Assembly: GCF_026420845.1 (NCBI RefSeq)
Contig: NZ_JAOWCB010000004.1
Location: forward strand, 62,001-126,000
Length of the DNA stretch: 64,000 nucleotides
From: Streptomyces sp. PR69
GTDB lineage: Bacteria > Actinomycetota > Actinomycetes > Streptomycetales > Streptomycetaceae
Direction of reading: 5' to 3'
This document shows positions 17,225 to 26,196 of this stretch, piece after piece. Below the pieces are notes generated by a model that saw only the letters and a program-made list of their open reading frames with translations, had not been told where the DNA came from and made no database searches. The translations under genes were made by a program, and so were the position numbers. How positions within the stretch are numbered: the first letter of the stretch is position 1; each line of letters starts with the position of its first letter.

Positions 17225-19321
17225 TCATGGTGTGTCTGGCACTTCCGGAATCCAGGCGTCTTCCCGGTGCCGCAGACGTGCCGCGGAGGCGTCCGCATGG
17301 ACGCAGCGGAGCGTTCCGTCCAGCCCTCCGACCACCAGTTCACCCGGCCCCGGCCAGAGGTTCGCCACGTTCCGAACACGCCATCGCCACACCTCGGAAC
17401 CGTCTGCTGACGACAGTGCGCAGATTCCGTCACGGTCGGCCAGAAGGGCGCTTTCCCGGTCGGATGTGCCGGGTGCGGCATCGCTGCGGGCGCAGGGCCC
17501 TGCCAGCGCCGTGAGCCCGGTGTGGCCGCGCGGGCCCCGCCGCCAGATCTCCCGGCCGCCGGCGGCGTCCAGGGCCCACACCCGGCCCTCCGCCGACCCC
17601 ACGAGCAGCAGCCCGTCCGACGGCACGGGCGCGAGATGCACCGTTCCACCGAGCCTGCGCCGCCACAGCACCTCGCCCGAGGCTGCGTCGACCGCCGTGG
17701 CCGAGCCGTCGGCCGAGACGGAGAACACCCTGCCGTGAGCGACGGCGGGTCCCGCGTATGCCGCCCCGGCCACCGGCACACGCCACAGCCGTGCGCCGTC
17801 CGCGAGTGCCAGCGCCGTCAGCGCCCCGTCGGCCGTGCGCAGATACAGCGCCCCGCCGTCCAGCACGGGCCGCCCCGCCGCCCCGGTCCGTGCCGCCGTC
17901 CACCGCACGACGCGCCCCCCGGCCTCCAGGGCCGTCACCCCGAGACGTCCGGCCGCGATGAGCAGCCGTGGTTCGCCCGGCTGCGGGCCCGGGTCGTATG
18001 CCACGGCATGGGCCGGCGCGGGCAGCCGGAACCGGAAGGGCCACGGCCCGTCTGGAGAAAGGCGCACCACATGGACCGCCGCGTCGGCCGTGGCCACGGC
18101 GACGGCGTCGCCCGCTACGGCGAGCCCGCCGCGGGCCGGGGCGCCCAGCTCCAGCCGCCAGCGCGTCGTGCCGTCGGCCCGGTCGACGGCGTACAGAACG
18201 CCGTCGGCGGTCACGGCCAGCACCAGTGCGCCCAGCACCGCGGGAGCGGCGCGCAGCCAGTCGTAGCACTGCCACTGCCACCGGGTGCGCACCAGCGGCT
18301 CCCGGCGCTTGGGGGACGCGACGCACATCGTCGCCGGGCGGAGCACGGACACTTCGTCGTACTCGGTGAAGTCGTCGTCCACGCCCGCCACGGCTCGCAG
18401 TCCGGCGCGGTGCTCGTCCAGCACGCGCAGCGCCGGGGCGGGCAGCGGCAGCCGCCGGGAACGCATGGCCCCGGCGACATGCTCGGCCCGCTGAAGGACC
18501 TCGGCTGCTTCGGGACGGTCTCCCGCCTCGAACTCCAGGCAGTCGCCGACGAGGCCGCGGAGCTCACCGCGCGGCAGCCCGGACATGTCCGGACTCTCGG
18601 TGAGCGCCCGCAGCCGGATGTCGAGCTGGTTCCGCCCGCTGTAGGGGGGATGTCCGGTGGCCGCGAACAGCAGGGTCGCCCCGAGGGCGAACACATCGGC
18701 CTGCCCCTGGGCGCGCCCGAGGCCCGCGGCCTGTTCCGGCGCGGCGTACTGGAAGCTGCCCATGGCGTCCGTGGTCGCCGTCAGGCTGGGGTCGCCCACC
18801 AGCCTGACCAGGCTGAAGTCGATGACCCAGGGGCGCACCCGGGTGATCAGCACATTGCTGGGCTTGAGGTCGCGGTGGTAAAGACCGACCTTGTGGAGGT
18901 CGGCCAGTGTGCCCGCGAGGCCGGCGGCCAGCGCCCAGACGGCTTCCGGGTGCAGCGGCCCCGCCTGGTCGACGAGCTGCTGCAGACAGGGGCCCGGTAT
19001 ATAGCGGGTGGCCAGCCAGGGGCGTGCCGCCGCCGGGTCCGCGTCGAGCAGTTCGGGAATGCCCTGTCCGCCCACCCGGCTGACCGCCTCGATCTCGCTG
19101 CGGAAACGCGGACGGAGCCGCTCGGAGTCCGCCACGTCCTGCTTGATCAGCTTGATGGCGGCGAGCCGGCGGCGCCGCTCGTGTCCCCGGTCGTGCCCCC
19201 GCTCGTGCCGCCGGTCCTGCTCACGGGCCAGGAAGACATCGCCGAAGCCTCCCGAGCCGATCCGGCACAGCACGGTGAACCGGCCCAGCTGTCCGGGGTC
19301 CTGCGGACGCCGTGGCTCCAT
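17225..19321 (-). CDS. Cytoplasmic Ser/Thr protein kinase with C-terminal PQQ-like beta-propeller
   Basis: A 698-residue Hanks-type kinase. The kinase domain (~12-290) has GSGGFGD (22-28), catalytic Lys57, HRDLKPSN (149-156), IDFS (167-170, in place of DFG) and YAAPEQ. A His/Arg/Gly-rich insert (~36-53) sits between the glycine loop and the lysine. Residues ~340-690 are a PQQ/WD-like propeller with repeated blades (VYAVDRADGTTRWR, ATAVDAASGEVLWR, VWALDAAGGREIWR). No transmembrane segment is present, so any ligand is sensed in the cytoplasm, perhaps proteins rather than PQQ. It starts three bases after the short GAP1 gene. DFS keeps the metal-binding Asp, so activity is still expected. Confidence 0.88.
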   Translation of the reverse strand: MEPRRPQDPGQLGRFTVLCRIGSGGFGDVFLAREQDRRHERGHDRGHERRRRLAAIKLIKQDVADSERLRPRFRSEIEAVSRVGGQGIPELLDADPAAARPWLATRYIPGPCLQQLVDQAGPLHPEAVWALAAGLAGTLADLHKVGLYHRDLKPSNVLITRVRPWVIDFSLVRLVGDPSLTATTDAMGSFQYAAPEQAAGLGRAQGQADVFALGATLLFAATGHPPYSGRNQLDIRLRALTESPDMSGLPRGELRGLVGDCLEFEAGDRPEAAEVLQRAEHVAGAMRSRRLPLPAPALRVLDEHRAGLRAVAGVDDDFTEYDEVSVLRPATMCVASPKRREPLVRTRWQWQCYDWLRAAPAVLGALVLAVTADGVLYAVDRADGTTRWRLELGAPARGGLAVAGDAVAVATADAAVHVVRLSPDGPWPFRFRLPAPAHAVAYDPGPQPGEPRLLIAAGRLGVTALEAGGRVVRWTAARTGAAGRPVLDGGALYLRTADGALTALALADGARLWRVPVAGAAYAGPAVAHGRVFSVSADGSATAVDAASGEVLWRRRLGGTVHLAPVPSDGLLLVGSAEGRVWALDAAGGREIWRRGPRGHTGLTALAGPCARSDAAPGTSDRESALLADRDGICALSSADGSEVWRWRVRNVANLWPGPGELVVGGLDGTLRCVHADASAARLRHREDAWIPEVPDTP

Positions 19322-19324
19322 CCC

Positions 19325-20251
19325 TCACCTGCCCCGTCCCTGTGCGGCCCTCCCCGGGGCATCGCGCCGCGCCCGCCCGCCGAGACGGGCGGGCCGCTTG
19401 TCGGCGGCCAGCTCGCGCAGCATGCCGAGGGTGCCCAGCTCCTGGCGCAGCAGCCGCAGCCGCGCCAGATGAGCGCGGCCCGTGCGCGAAGAGACCTCCG
19501 GGGGCTCCGACTCAAAGACCCGGACGCGCTCGTCCGCCAGGTCGCTGTGCGTGTAGCACAGCCAGGGGGTGGACGGGCCCGGCTCCGGCGCCCAGGTGGC
19601 GGCGGTCAGCCCGGCCCGGCACCCGTACGGCAGCAGCCAGGCGACGGCGTCGATGGTGGCGAGACGGGTCAGGGCGAACCGGCTGGAGCGCGGAACCAGG
19701 GCGAGCGGGCGCTCCAGGGCCGCCGCCGCGGCGGCCGCCGCCCAGTCGAACCCCAGCTCGTCGTCGAGGAGTTCGGCGACATCCGGCAGCGGATCGGGGC
19801 CCGCGGGCAGGGCGAGGCGGGATTCGCCGTCGTCGGGCGGCAGTTCCACGGGGCGGACGGCGTGCCACAGCCCGGTCAGCCCGAGACCGGTGCGGGCGAG
19901 TTCCTCGTACGGCACGGCGAAGAACCGCGTCTCTGCGAGACGCCGCCCCGAGGAGTCCCAGTACGACTCCGAGGGGCGGCTCCAGTGGGTGATGGAGATG
20001 CTGAGGTGCCGGCGGGGCAGATCGCTCTCGCCGAAGGCCCCGAACGAGATCCAGGGCAGGCCCTCCCCCGGCGCGCCGGCACCCATCCACTGCGGGGGTG
20101 TGCCGAACAGGGTCCGCCGCACCAGGGCGTCGAACATGCCGTAGGCCGTGGGGCCTTCACTGCAGGCGAGTACGCGGTACTCGCCGCCGTCGCCGCGGGG
20201 TTTGGACAGCAGCGCCCACACCGCCCACAACTCGCTGTCGTCGTGGCCCAT
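19325..20251 (-). CDS. Short GAP1-type protein partnering the vWA-GTPase fusion
   Basis: A 308-residue soluble protein matching only the N-terminal third of the 944-residue GAP1 protein: the same opening strand (WAVWALLS...YRVLACSEGP), LPWIS, SISITHW, PYEEL and a VAWLLPYGCRAGLTAATW segment. The C terminus is Arg-rich. Its ATG directly abuts the stop of the upstream vWA-GTPase gene with no spacer, and the kinase follows after three bases. Pairing a short GAP1 with a fused GTPase parallels the long GAP1 with its separate GTPase at 10.8-14.7 kb. Proposed role: GTPase regulator or adaptor. No catalytic residues are apparent. Confidence 0.66.
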   Translation of the reverse strand: MGHDDSELWAVWALLSKPRGDGGEYRVLACSEGPTAYGMFDALVRRTLFGTPPQWMGAGAPGEGLPWISFGAFGESDLPRRHLSISITHWSRPSESYWDSSGRRLAETRFFAVPYEELARTGLGLTGLWHAVRPVELPPDDGESRLALPAGPDPLPDVAELLDDELGFDWAAAAAAAALERPLALVPRSSRFALTRLATIDAVAWLLPYGCRAGLTAATWAPEPGPSTPWLCYTHSDLADERVRVFESEPPEVSSRTGRAHLARLRLLRQELGTLGMLRELAADKRPARLGGRARRDAPGRAAQGRGR

Positions 20252-23050
20252 TCAGCGCTCCCCCCGTGTTCTGCGTTGTCTGCCCGCGCTCCCCGGCAGT
20301 CCGGAACGCCGCCGTCCCAGGGCGACCAGAGGGTCCAGCACATGGAGCGGGCGGACCGGCCCGCGCAGCATCGGAATGCCGTCCTCGTCGCGGGTCTGGT
20401 TGGAGCAGTCGTCAAGGTCGACGGAGCCGTCGCGCCGCCGGTGGATGCCGATGGCGGACAGCACGAACCACTGCACCCGCTCCGGGAGGAAGTTCAGCCG
20501 CACCAGATCCACGATCTCGGCGATCTCCGGTGAGCTCCGGCCGAGCCAGGAGATGAAGCCCTCCGCGTCCTCGTGCGGCACACAGGGGTCGCCCTGCCCG
20601 TTCTGGCCGGCCCAGTTCCCCCGCCGGGCGGAGCGGAACACCCTCGGGTCGTCGAACTTGGTCAGACACACGGCGACCCGGTGCGGCAGCCGGCCTCGCT
20701 TCAGCCGCCCGTTCTCGAAGTGATCGCGGGTGAGCCGCTCCAGATGCGGGGTGAGATAGGCGGCCTGGGAATCCCTCTTCGCGGAACTGAAGGGGTCCAC
20801 AAGCAGCAGGATGCGGTTCGACCGCCCCAAGTGGGCATCCACGGCTGGGTCCTTGCCGTACTTGTCGCGCTTCAGCACCCCGCCGCCCGTGTCGAGCAGG
20901 GAGAGCGTGAAGTCGACGCGCAGCCGCCGGTCGGCGGGCGTCTGGGGGCCGCCCAGATCGGCCCGGAAGACATACGAGAAGGGCCTGGGCTTCAGCGTGG
21001 GCTCGGGGAAGCGGCGGGCGAGGGCGAGGCTGTGGGTCTGCTGGATGAGGAAGTGCTCGGCGCTGCCGTCCATGGGGACGATGTTCCAGCGGCCCTGCTC
21101 CTTGGGCGTGTTGACCGCCGCCAGCCAGGCGGCGGCGAGGAAGGTGGTCTTGCCGCAGCTGTTCGCACCGAGGACGGCGACGCGGGTGCCCGCCGCTGGG
21201 GCGGGGGCGGGGGCGTCGATGGGGGCGGGGGCGTCGGCGGGGCCATCGCCTGCGGATGCGTACGGCGTGGCCGCCGGGTGAACCGGCGCAGGCCGCTGCG
21301 TATGCGCCTGGCCCTGCGGCGCCGTGGCCAGGACCGCCCGGGCGGCGGCCTGCTCGATGCGTTCGACGGCGCCCCGGTAGGCGGGGCCGAGGCCCTTGAG
21401 GATCTGCGCGGCGACCCTGGCGAGCGGCTGGACCTCCATGTCGATCTGACGTACCAGCTCGGTGTCATGAGGAGAGGTCAGCAGCGCGGGAAAGGCCAGA
21501 GGTGAACGCCTCAGCCGATGGGCGACCTCGCGGGAGACCGTCATAAAGGTGTCGATGGCCTCACGCCGCTCCAGGCTCGCCAGCAGCAGCCCGCGCACTC
21601 CCTCGACGAAGTCGTAGTCCTCGCCGCCCGGCCTCGCGTCGGCCTCCGAGTCGCTGCCGGGGGTACGGCGCAGCAGCCCGCTGAGGAAGACCTCCGCGAG
21701 GGGAGCGGGGTCGCCGCACTGGTTCCGCTGTCCGCTGGTCGCGGTGTGCACCAGCCACATCGTGTCCAGGTTCAGCGGCGCGGTGGCCAGGCTGCGCAGC
21801 AGCCGCCGGGCCCGGGGACTCGCCGTGGCGTCGAACTCCCTGATCAGTCGGCTGGGTGAGGTGTCGCCCCGTACGGCGGCGGCCATGGCGTCGAAGGGCT
21901 CGTCCGGCGGCCCGTCCGGCGGCCCTTCGCCTGCCTGCCCCTGGGCGGTGACGATCCAGGCCGATCCCGAGAGCATCTGCCCCGGCTCTCCGGTGAGGAA
22001 GGCGACCCAGCGACGCAGCGACGCGGGATCGAGCGAGACGACGGGCACGGCGAGCGGACGGGCGGTCTTCCAGGGCGGTCCTTCGGGCCACAGGTCGTGC
22101 CATGACCAGCCCGCGGGCGTGAACCGGTCGGGCCGCACCCGGCACTGCACATCGGCGACGCCCTCGCTGTCGGTGCGCAGATACACGGGGAGCGGGTTGA
22201 CCCCGGTCCGCGGCCACAGATGGCGGGGCAGCAGATGGATGACCACCACGGGCCCGTACCGGCTGAGACGGTGGGCGTGCCGGGCGAGCTGCCCGTCGTG
22301 CCAGCCCCGGTTCACCCCGTCGGTGACGAAGGCCACGATGCGCCGGCCGTTGGGCTGGATCAGCTCGCCGAGCCCGGTCGCGCCGCCCGGCCGCGTCAGC
22401 GCCACCGGGTCGGCGTCGGACAGCAGCCGGCGTACCGTCACCGAGCGGAACGCGCCGTGCCGGGCCGCGCCGGACGCCATCTCCCGCAGCATCCGGTCCC
22501 ACAGGCGCATCGACGCGCCGGTGTCGCACACCAGCGTGAGCTCGAAGTACGGCTCCTTCGCGGGCGTGCTGACGGGGACCAGCGTGCCGCTGGTCGCCCA
22601 CTGCTCGGCGGTGGCGTTCTCGTCCACCTCACTGGCCACCGGCGAGGGGCTGGTGCGCCGCAGTTCGCGCAGGGCGCGGGCGAGGCCCAGCCGGTGCGGG
22701 AGGGTCCAGGTGGGCGCGGGACCCTGAACACCGCCGCCGGACACCCTGCCCGCGGCGGACAGCACCGGCCCCGCGCGCAGCAGATGGACGTCCACCCCCG
22801 CCGTCCGGCCGGGCGGCGCGGACCGCCCTGGACCGCCCGCGGCGAAGCGCTGGCGGAGCGCGGAAGCGGCGCTCTCCCCCGCTCCGCGGCTGGGCTCAGC
22901 CCTGGGGGCGGGGTCCGGGTGGGTCTCCTGGCCCCGCCCGGAAGGCGTCGTGCCGGCCATCCGGCGGGCCAGCCAGGCGACGTCGAGCACCTCGCCGAGG
23001 CCGATGTCCGCCTCCGCTCTCAGTAGGGCCGCAGCCACCGCCGGGTGCAC
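20252..23050 (-). CDS. vWA (SAV_2336 N-domain type) - GTPase fusion protein
   Basis: A 932-residue soluble fusion. Residues ~1-130 match my recollection of the SAV_2336 N-terminal domain of Streptomyces VMAP systems. A vWA domain with MIDAS DTGAS (176-180) and FVTDGVN follows, then a helical region (~340-590), a Pro/Ala linker (~600-620) and a P-loop GTPase (~621-910) with GANSCGKT (628-635), DTGGG and LTKFD. vWA proteins with SAV_2336 domains typically pair with a MoxR ATPase, which here lies immediately upstream (3-bp gap). The fusion joins the MoxR-vWA axis to the GTPase axis in one chain. The start is GTG 23050. Domain boundaries are estimates. Confidence 0.78.
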   Translation of the reverse strand: MHPAVAAALLRAEADIGLGEVLDVAWLARRMAGTTPSGRGQETHPDPAPRAEPSRGAGESAASALRQRFAAGGPGRSAPPGRTAGVDVHLLRAGPVLSAAGRVSGGGVQGPAPTWTLPHRLGLARALRELRRTSPSPVASEVDENATAEQWATSGTLVPVSTPAKEPYFELTLVCDTGASMRLWDRMLREMASGAARHGAFRSVTVRRLLSDADPVALTRPGGATGLGELIQPNGRRIVAFVTDGVNRGWHDGQLARHAHRLSRYGPVVVIHLLPRHLWPRTGVNPLPVYLRTDSEGVADVQCRVRPDRFTPAGWSWHDLWPEGPPWKTARPLAVPVVSLDPASLRRWVAFLTGEPGQMLSGSAWIVTAQGQAGEGPPDGPPDEPFDAMAAAVRGDTSPSRLIREFDATASPRARRLLRSLATAPLNLDTMWLVHTATSGQRNQCGDPAPLAEVFLSGLLRRTPGSDSEADARPGGEDYDFVEGVRGLLLASLERREAIDTFMTVSREVAHRLRRSPLAFPALLTSPHDTELVRQIDMEVQPLARVAAQILKGLGPAYRGAVERIEQAAARAVLATAPQGQAHTQRPAPVHPAATPYASAGDGPADAPAPIDAPAPAPAAGTRVAVLGANSCGKTTFLAAAWLAAVNTPKEQGRWNIVPMDGSAEHFLIQQTHSLALARRFPEPTLKPRPFSYVFRADLGGPQTPADRRLRVDFTLSLLDTGGGVLKRDKYGKDPAVDAHLGRSNRILLLVDPFSSAKRDSQAAYLTPHLERLTRDHFENGRLKRGRLPHRVAVCLTKFDDPRVFRSARRGNWAGQNGQGDPCVPHEDAEGFISWLGRSSPEIAEIVDLVRLNFLPERVQWFVLSAIGIHRRRDGSVDLDDCSNQTRDEDGIPMLRGPVRPLHVLDPLVALGRRRSGLPGSAGRQRRTRGER

Positions 23051-23053
23051 CGG

Positions 23054-24172
23054 TCACGCCCCGGACAGCGAGTGCAGCACGGCCTGCTCGATGGTCTGAA
23101 GGTCCAGCGGGTCGATCTGGGCGTTGAGGCGCAGCCGTACGGCGTTGATGAGCTGGTCCGGGGAGAGCTGGCGGCCCTCTCTGCTCAGCTCTTCATAGCG
23201 GTTCAGCACATCCTGGATCTCGTCGAGATCGGTGAGATTGTCGATGTGCTCCTTCAGAATCGCCTTCAGCCGCTCCGTGGTGGGGGGTTCAAGCCGAAGG
23301 AAGAGACAGCGCCTGCGGAAAGCGGGCGGGAATTCCCGCTCGCCATTGCTGGTGAGGATGACGATCGGAAACTGAGCGCAGCACACCCTGCCGCCGTGCA
23401 CGGGAACCCTCTCCCCGTCGTCGGCGGGCCGGACATACACCAGGTCCTTCCCCCTGATGCGACGCAGCTCCGGAATCTCGAATCCCCCCGTCTCGAAGAC
23501 ATGCAGCAGATCGTTCGGCAGATCGACATCGCTCTTGTCGATCTCGTCGATGAGGAGCACCCTCGGCCGCAGCCTCGGCAGCAGGGCGTCCCCCAGCGGC
23601 CCCAGCCGGAAGAATCCCCCGATGTCCTCGCCTTCGGGCTCCTTCCTCCAGGGTGACGTACGCTGACGCACGTTCATATCGTGCATTCGGCCGAGAACGT
23701 CATAGTCGTACAGGCCCTCGCGGAGGGTGGAGCGGCTGGTGATGCCCCAGCGCAGCACGGGGCCGAGTTTGAGTTCCTTGGCCACGCTCGCGGCGAGGGT
23801 GGTCTTCCCCACGCCCGGCGGTCCGGTGACCAGCAGGGGCCTGCGCAGATGGATGGCCGCGTTCACCAGGTCATGGGCCTTGCCGTCGCCGTGGTAGGCG
23901 ACCGCGATGTGCTCGTCCCAGGCCAGTGCGCGGGGGTCGGGCCTGGGGGGAGGGACGGGATGCCAGGGATCGTCCCGGGGCCTTTGCGGATCGTCCTCGC
24001 AGGCGCGCGCTTCCTTTAGCCCGAACATACGCCAGGGCGGGGGGTCCGGAATCTCCGGCCCGCTGTCCCTTTCCCTGGCGGGGAGGGCCGCGGGGGCCGC
24101 CCCGTTCTTCCACTGCCCCTGATATACCCACCATGCAGGAGGGGGGCCGCCGAGCTGTTCGTATGTGTCCAT
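23054..24172 (-). CDS. MoxR-family AAA+ ATPase
   Basis: A 372-residue AAA+ ATPase of the MoxR group, which remodels or activates vWA-bound client proteins. Walker A GPPGVGKT (117-124), Walker B VLLIDEIDKSD, sensor-1 LTSNGEREFP and an arginine-rich C-terminal lid are present. The first ~80 residues are Pro-rich and unlike standard MoxR. ATG 24172 has GAAGG nine bases upstream and lies two bases after the caspase-like gene stop; the vWA-GTPase gene follows after three bases. The gene order protease-MoxR-vWA matches the vWA-MoxR-VMAP ternary arrangement. Confidence 0.9.
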   Translation of the reverse strand: MDTYEQLGGPPPAWWVYQGQWKNGAAPAALPARERDSGPEIPDPPPWRMFGLKEARACEDDPQRPRDDPWHPVPPPRPDPRALAWDEHIAVAYHGDGKAHDLVNAAIHLRRPLLVTGPPGVGKTTLAASVAKELKLGPVLRWGITSRSTLREGLYDYDVLGRMHDMNVRQRTSPWRKEPEGEDIGGFFRLGPLGDALLPRLRPRVLLIDEIDKSDVDLPNDLLHVFETGGFEIPELRRIRGKDLVYVRPADDGERVPVHGGRVCCAQFPIVILTSNGEREFPPAFRRRCLFLRLEPPTTERLKAILKEHIDNLTDLDEIQDVLNRYEELSREGRQLSPDQLINAVRLRLNAQIDPLDLQTIEQAVLHSLSGA

Positions 24173-24174
24173 GG

Positions 24175-26196
24175 TCAACCACCTTCGACAGGCTGGGCAA
24201 CCCGGGTGCGGGCCACTGGAAAACGAAGCGGATCTTCGAAAATCACGGCCATGTCGGGAAATTCGACGCCGCCGCTCCCGGTGCGCAGTTCGAACATGAT
24301 GTCCGGGATATCTTTCAGCGGCCTTTCCAGAAGCTTTTCCTCCAGCGCCCTCCGGAACTGGCCGCTGCGGCACATGCTCCGGTCGACCATCGTGCCCGGA
24401 CTGGTGTCCAGACAGGCCTCGTACGGCCAGATCGCCACCGTCGCACCGTAGTTGAGGGCGGTCGAGACATGGTCCTGCGCGCCCTTGACGCCGTTTCTGG
24501 GCTGGGCGAGGACGATTCCGGCGCTGCTGGCCGCCGCTTTTCCGCTGAAGGCGGCGCGCACGGCCGCGAGGTCGCAGGGCGTGATGCACGCGTCCCACAG
24601 GAAGCGGTTGGTCGCGGCGAGCAGCTCCAGATGCCCGCCGCCGATGCGCGTCCAGGCTCTGGATCTTCGTCCGTATGTATGCCGCCAGCGGTCCCTGAGC
24701 ACGACCGGGGCCCAGTCTCCCAGCAGCGGTGCGGCTCCGCTCTCGACGGCATAGCAGGGCAGGCGGTGGAAGCGCTGGTCGAACAGCTCCCTGTCGACGA
24801 GGAACTCGAACCGGGAGTCGTGGAGCTCGTCCGCGGTCAGCTGCCGGGAGGTGCGGTCGTAGACCTCCAGGAACGCCTCGCCGAGCTGCGATTTGCGCCA
24901 TGACCGGTGGGCGAGGGGGATGTCACGGGGCTCTTGGCCGCTGTAGAACCGGGCGCTGAGGTCATAGAGCGGGTTGCGTCGCGACGCCGCCGTGACCTGT
25001 CCCTTCTCCTCGGCTCGCTGGATCTCGACGACCAGGCTCGACGTGCCCTGCGGCACGGCGATCCGGGCATGGTCATCCGTCAGCGGGGGAAGCCCGGGGC
25101 GCTCGCTCAGAGATTCATACCAGTCGCGGATCGGTCCGTCCGGGTCGAAGAACTCCAGCACGGAGCACAAGACGGTGATCGCCGGCGGTCCTTCCTGCCG
25201 GGTGAGCAGCCCGGCGACATGCGCCGCCAGCTCCTCCAGCGGCATGTCCGGCTCTGCGAGGTGGACTCCGGCGTGGTGCAGGGCACTGGCGACCGCGCCC
25301 CGCTGTCCTGCGGTGAGGTGCGCCCCGGCCACGATGGACCGCAGCGCCTCGATCTCCGGCTCCTTCACCAGGGTGTAGGGGCGGTAGTCGCTCCGGAGCA
25401 CATCCGCCCCCTTGCGGGTCGCGCGGAAGTGTGTGGGGATCTGGTCGACTTGATGGCGTGCGTACTCCTCGGCGAAGCTCTCGTTCAGCCGCGTCACGGC
25501 CTCCTGAATCGCCTTCAGTTCGAGTGCGTCTTGCGGCGTGAGCTTGCCCAGCTCGCCGAGGAGTCTGCGGGTGAAGACCCCGCCGTCGCTGTCGACGGCC
25601 GCCTGCTCGCCCTCGCGGGCGGCGTAGAGGACGAGCTGGTCGGTCCACTCGGGGTGCGGCAGCTGCCCATGCGCGGCGATGAGCGGCTGGGCGCCGTGCA
25701 CATCGGTGTCCTGCTGGACCTCCCGTTCACAGCAGGCGTCGATGACGTACAACTGCCGCTCGGGCCTGCCCTCGTTGCACATGAACGCGCGGAGATCCTC
25801 CAGCACGGTGCAGGAGGGGCGTTTCAGGAAGAGCCAATGGCGTCTGTCGTAGCCGCAGACGGCGCCGTGGCCGAGCCAGTAGAGGACGAATGCGTCGTCC
25901 GGGGCGAGCTGCTCCAGCTGTGCCTCATCGTCGAGGAACTCCCCGCTCAGGCTGGAGCGGTCGGCGCGGGCGACGTCGAAGCGGTGACCGTCGTTGTCCG
26001 CGAGCCAGCTCAGACCGGTGACGTCGGCTTCGGGGAGGTCGGCGTTGGTGAACACCGTGATGTGGCACGGCTCGCGCACATGCTGGAGCAGCCAGCGGGC
26101 GAACGACACCGCGCTGCGGTGCGAGCCGGGCAGGTCGGGCAGCAGGGAGCCGTCGCCGTAGCTCTCCGGGACGACGAGCAGAGCGCGCAGGGTCAC
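24175..26196 (-). CDS. Caspase-like protease with VMAP-type C-terminal region
   Basis: A 673-residue soluble protein. Residues ~1-230 form a caspase-like domain: the catalytic His lies in YWLGHGA (His110) and the Cys in VIDACCER (Cys155), each after a hydrophobic strand, as in prokaryotic metacaspases. The middle (~280-400) is helical, with a SALHHAG-like segment reminiscent of effector-associated adaptor domains. From about residue 420 it resembles the VMAP C-terminal region (SSLVVEIQRAE, SRFEFLVDRELFD). GTG 26196 overlaps the hydrolase stop by four bases. Expected role: latent protease released by the MoxR-vWA and GTPase switches. The protease assignment rests on motif spacing, not on a search. 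Confidence 0.78.
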   Translation of the reverse strand: MTLRALLVVPESYGDGSLLPDLPGSHRSAVSFARWLLQHVREPCHITVFTNADLPEADVTGLSWLADNDGHRFDVARADRSSLSGEFLDDEAQLEQLAPDDAFVLYWLGHGAVCGYDRRHWLFLKRPSCTVLEDLRAFMCNEGRPERQLYVIDACCEREVQQDTDVHGAQPLIAAHGQLPHPEWTDQLVLYAAREGEQAAVDSDGGVFTRRLLGELGKLTPQDALELKAIQEAVTRLNESFAEEYARHQVDQIPTHFRATRKGADVLRSDYRPYTLVKEPEIEALRSIVAGAHLTAGQRGAVASALHHAGVHLAEPDMPLEELAAHVAGLLTRQEGPPAITVLCSVLEFFDPDGPIRDWYESLSERPGLPPLTDDHARIAVPQGTSSLVVEIQRAEEKGQVTAASRRNPLYDLSARFYSGQEPRDIPLAHRSWRKSQLGEAFLEVYDRTSRQLTADELHDSRFEFLVDRELFDQRFHRLPCYAVESGAAPLLGDWAPVVLRDRWRHTYGRRSRAWTRIGGGHLELLAATNRFLWDACITPCDLAAVRAAFSGKAAASSAGIVLAQPRNGVKGAQDHVSTALNYGATVAIWPYEACLDTSPGTMVDRSMCRSGQFRRALEEKLLERPLKDIPDIMFELRTGSGGVEFPDMAVIFEDPLRFPVARTRVAQPVEGG

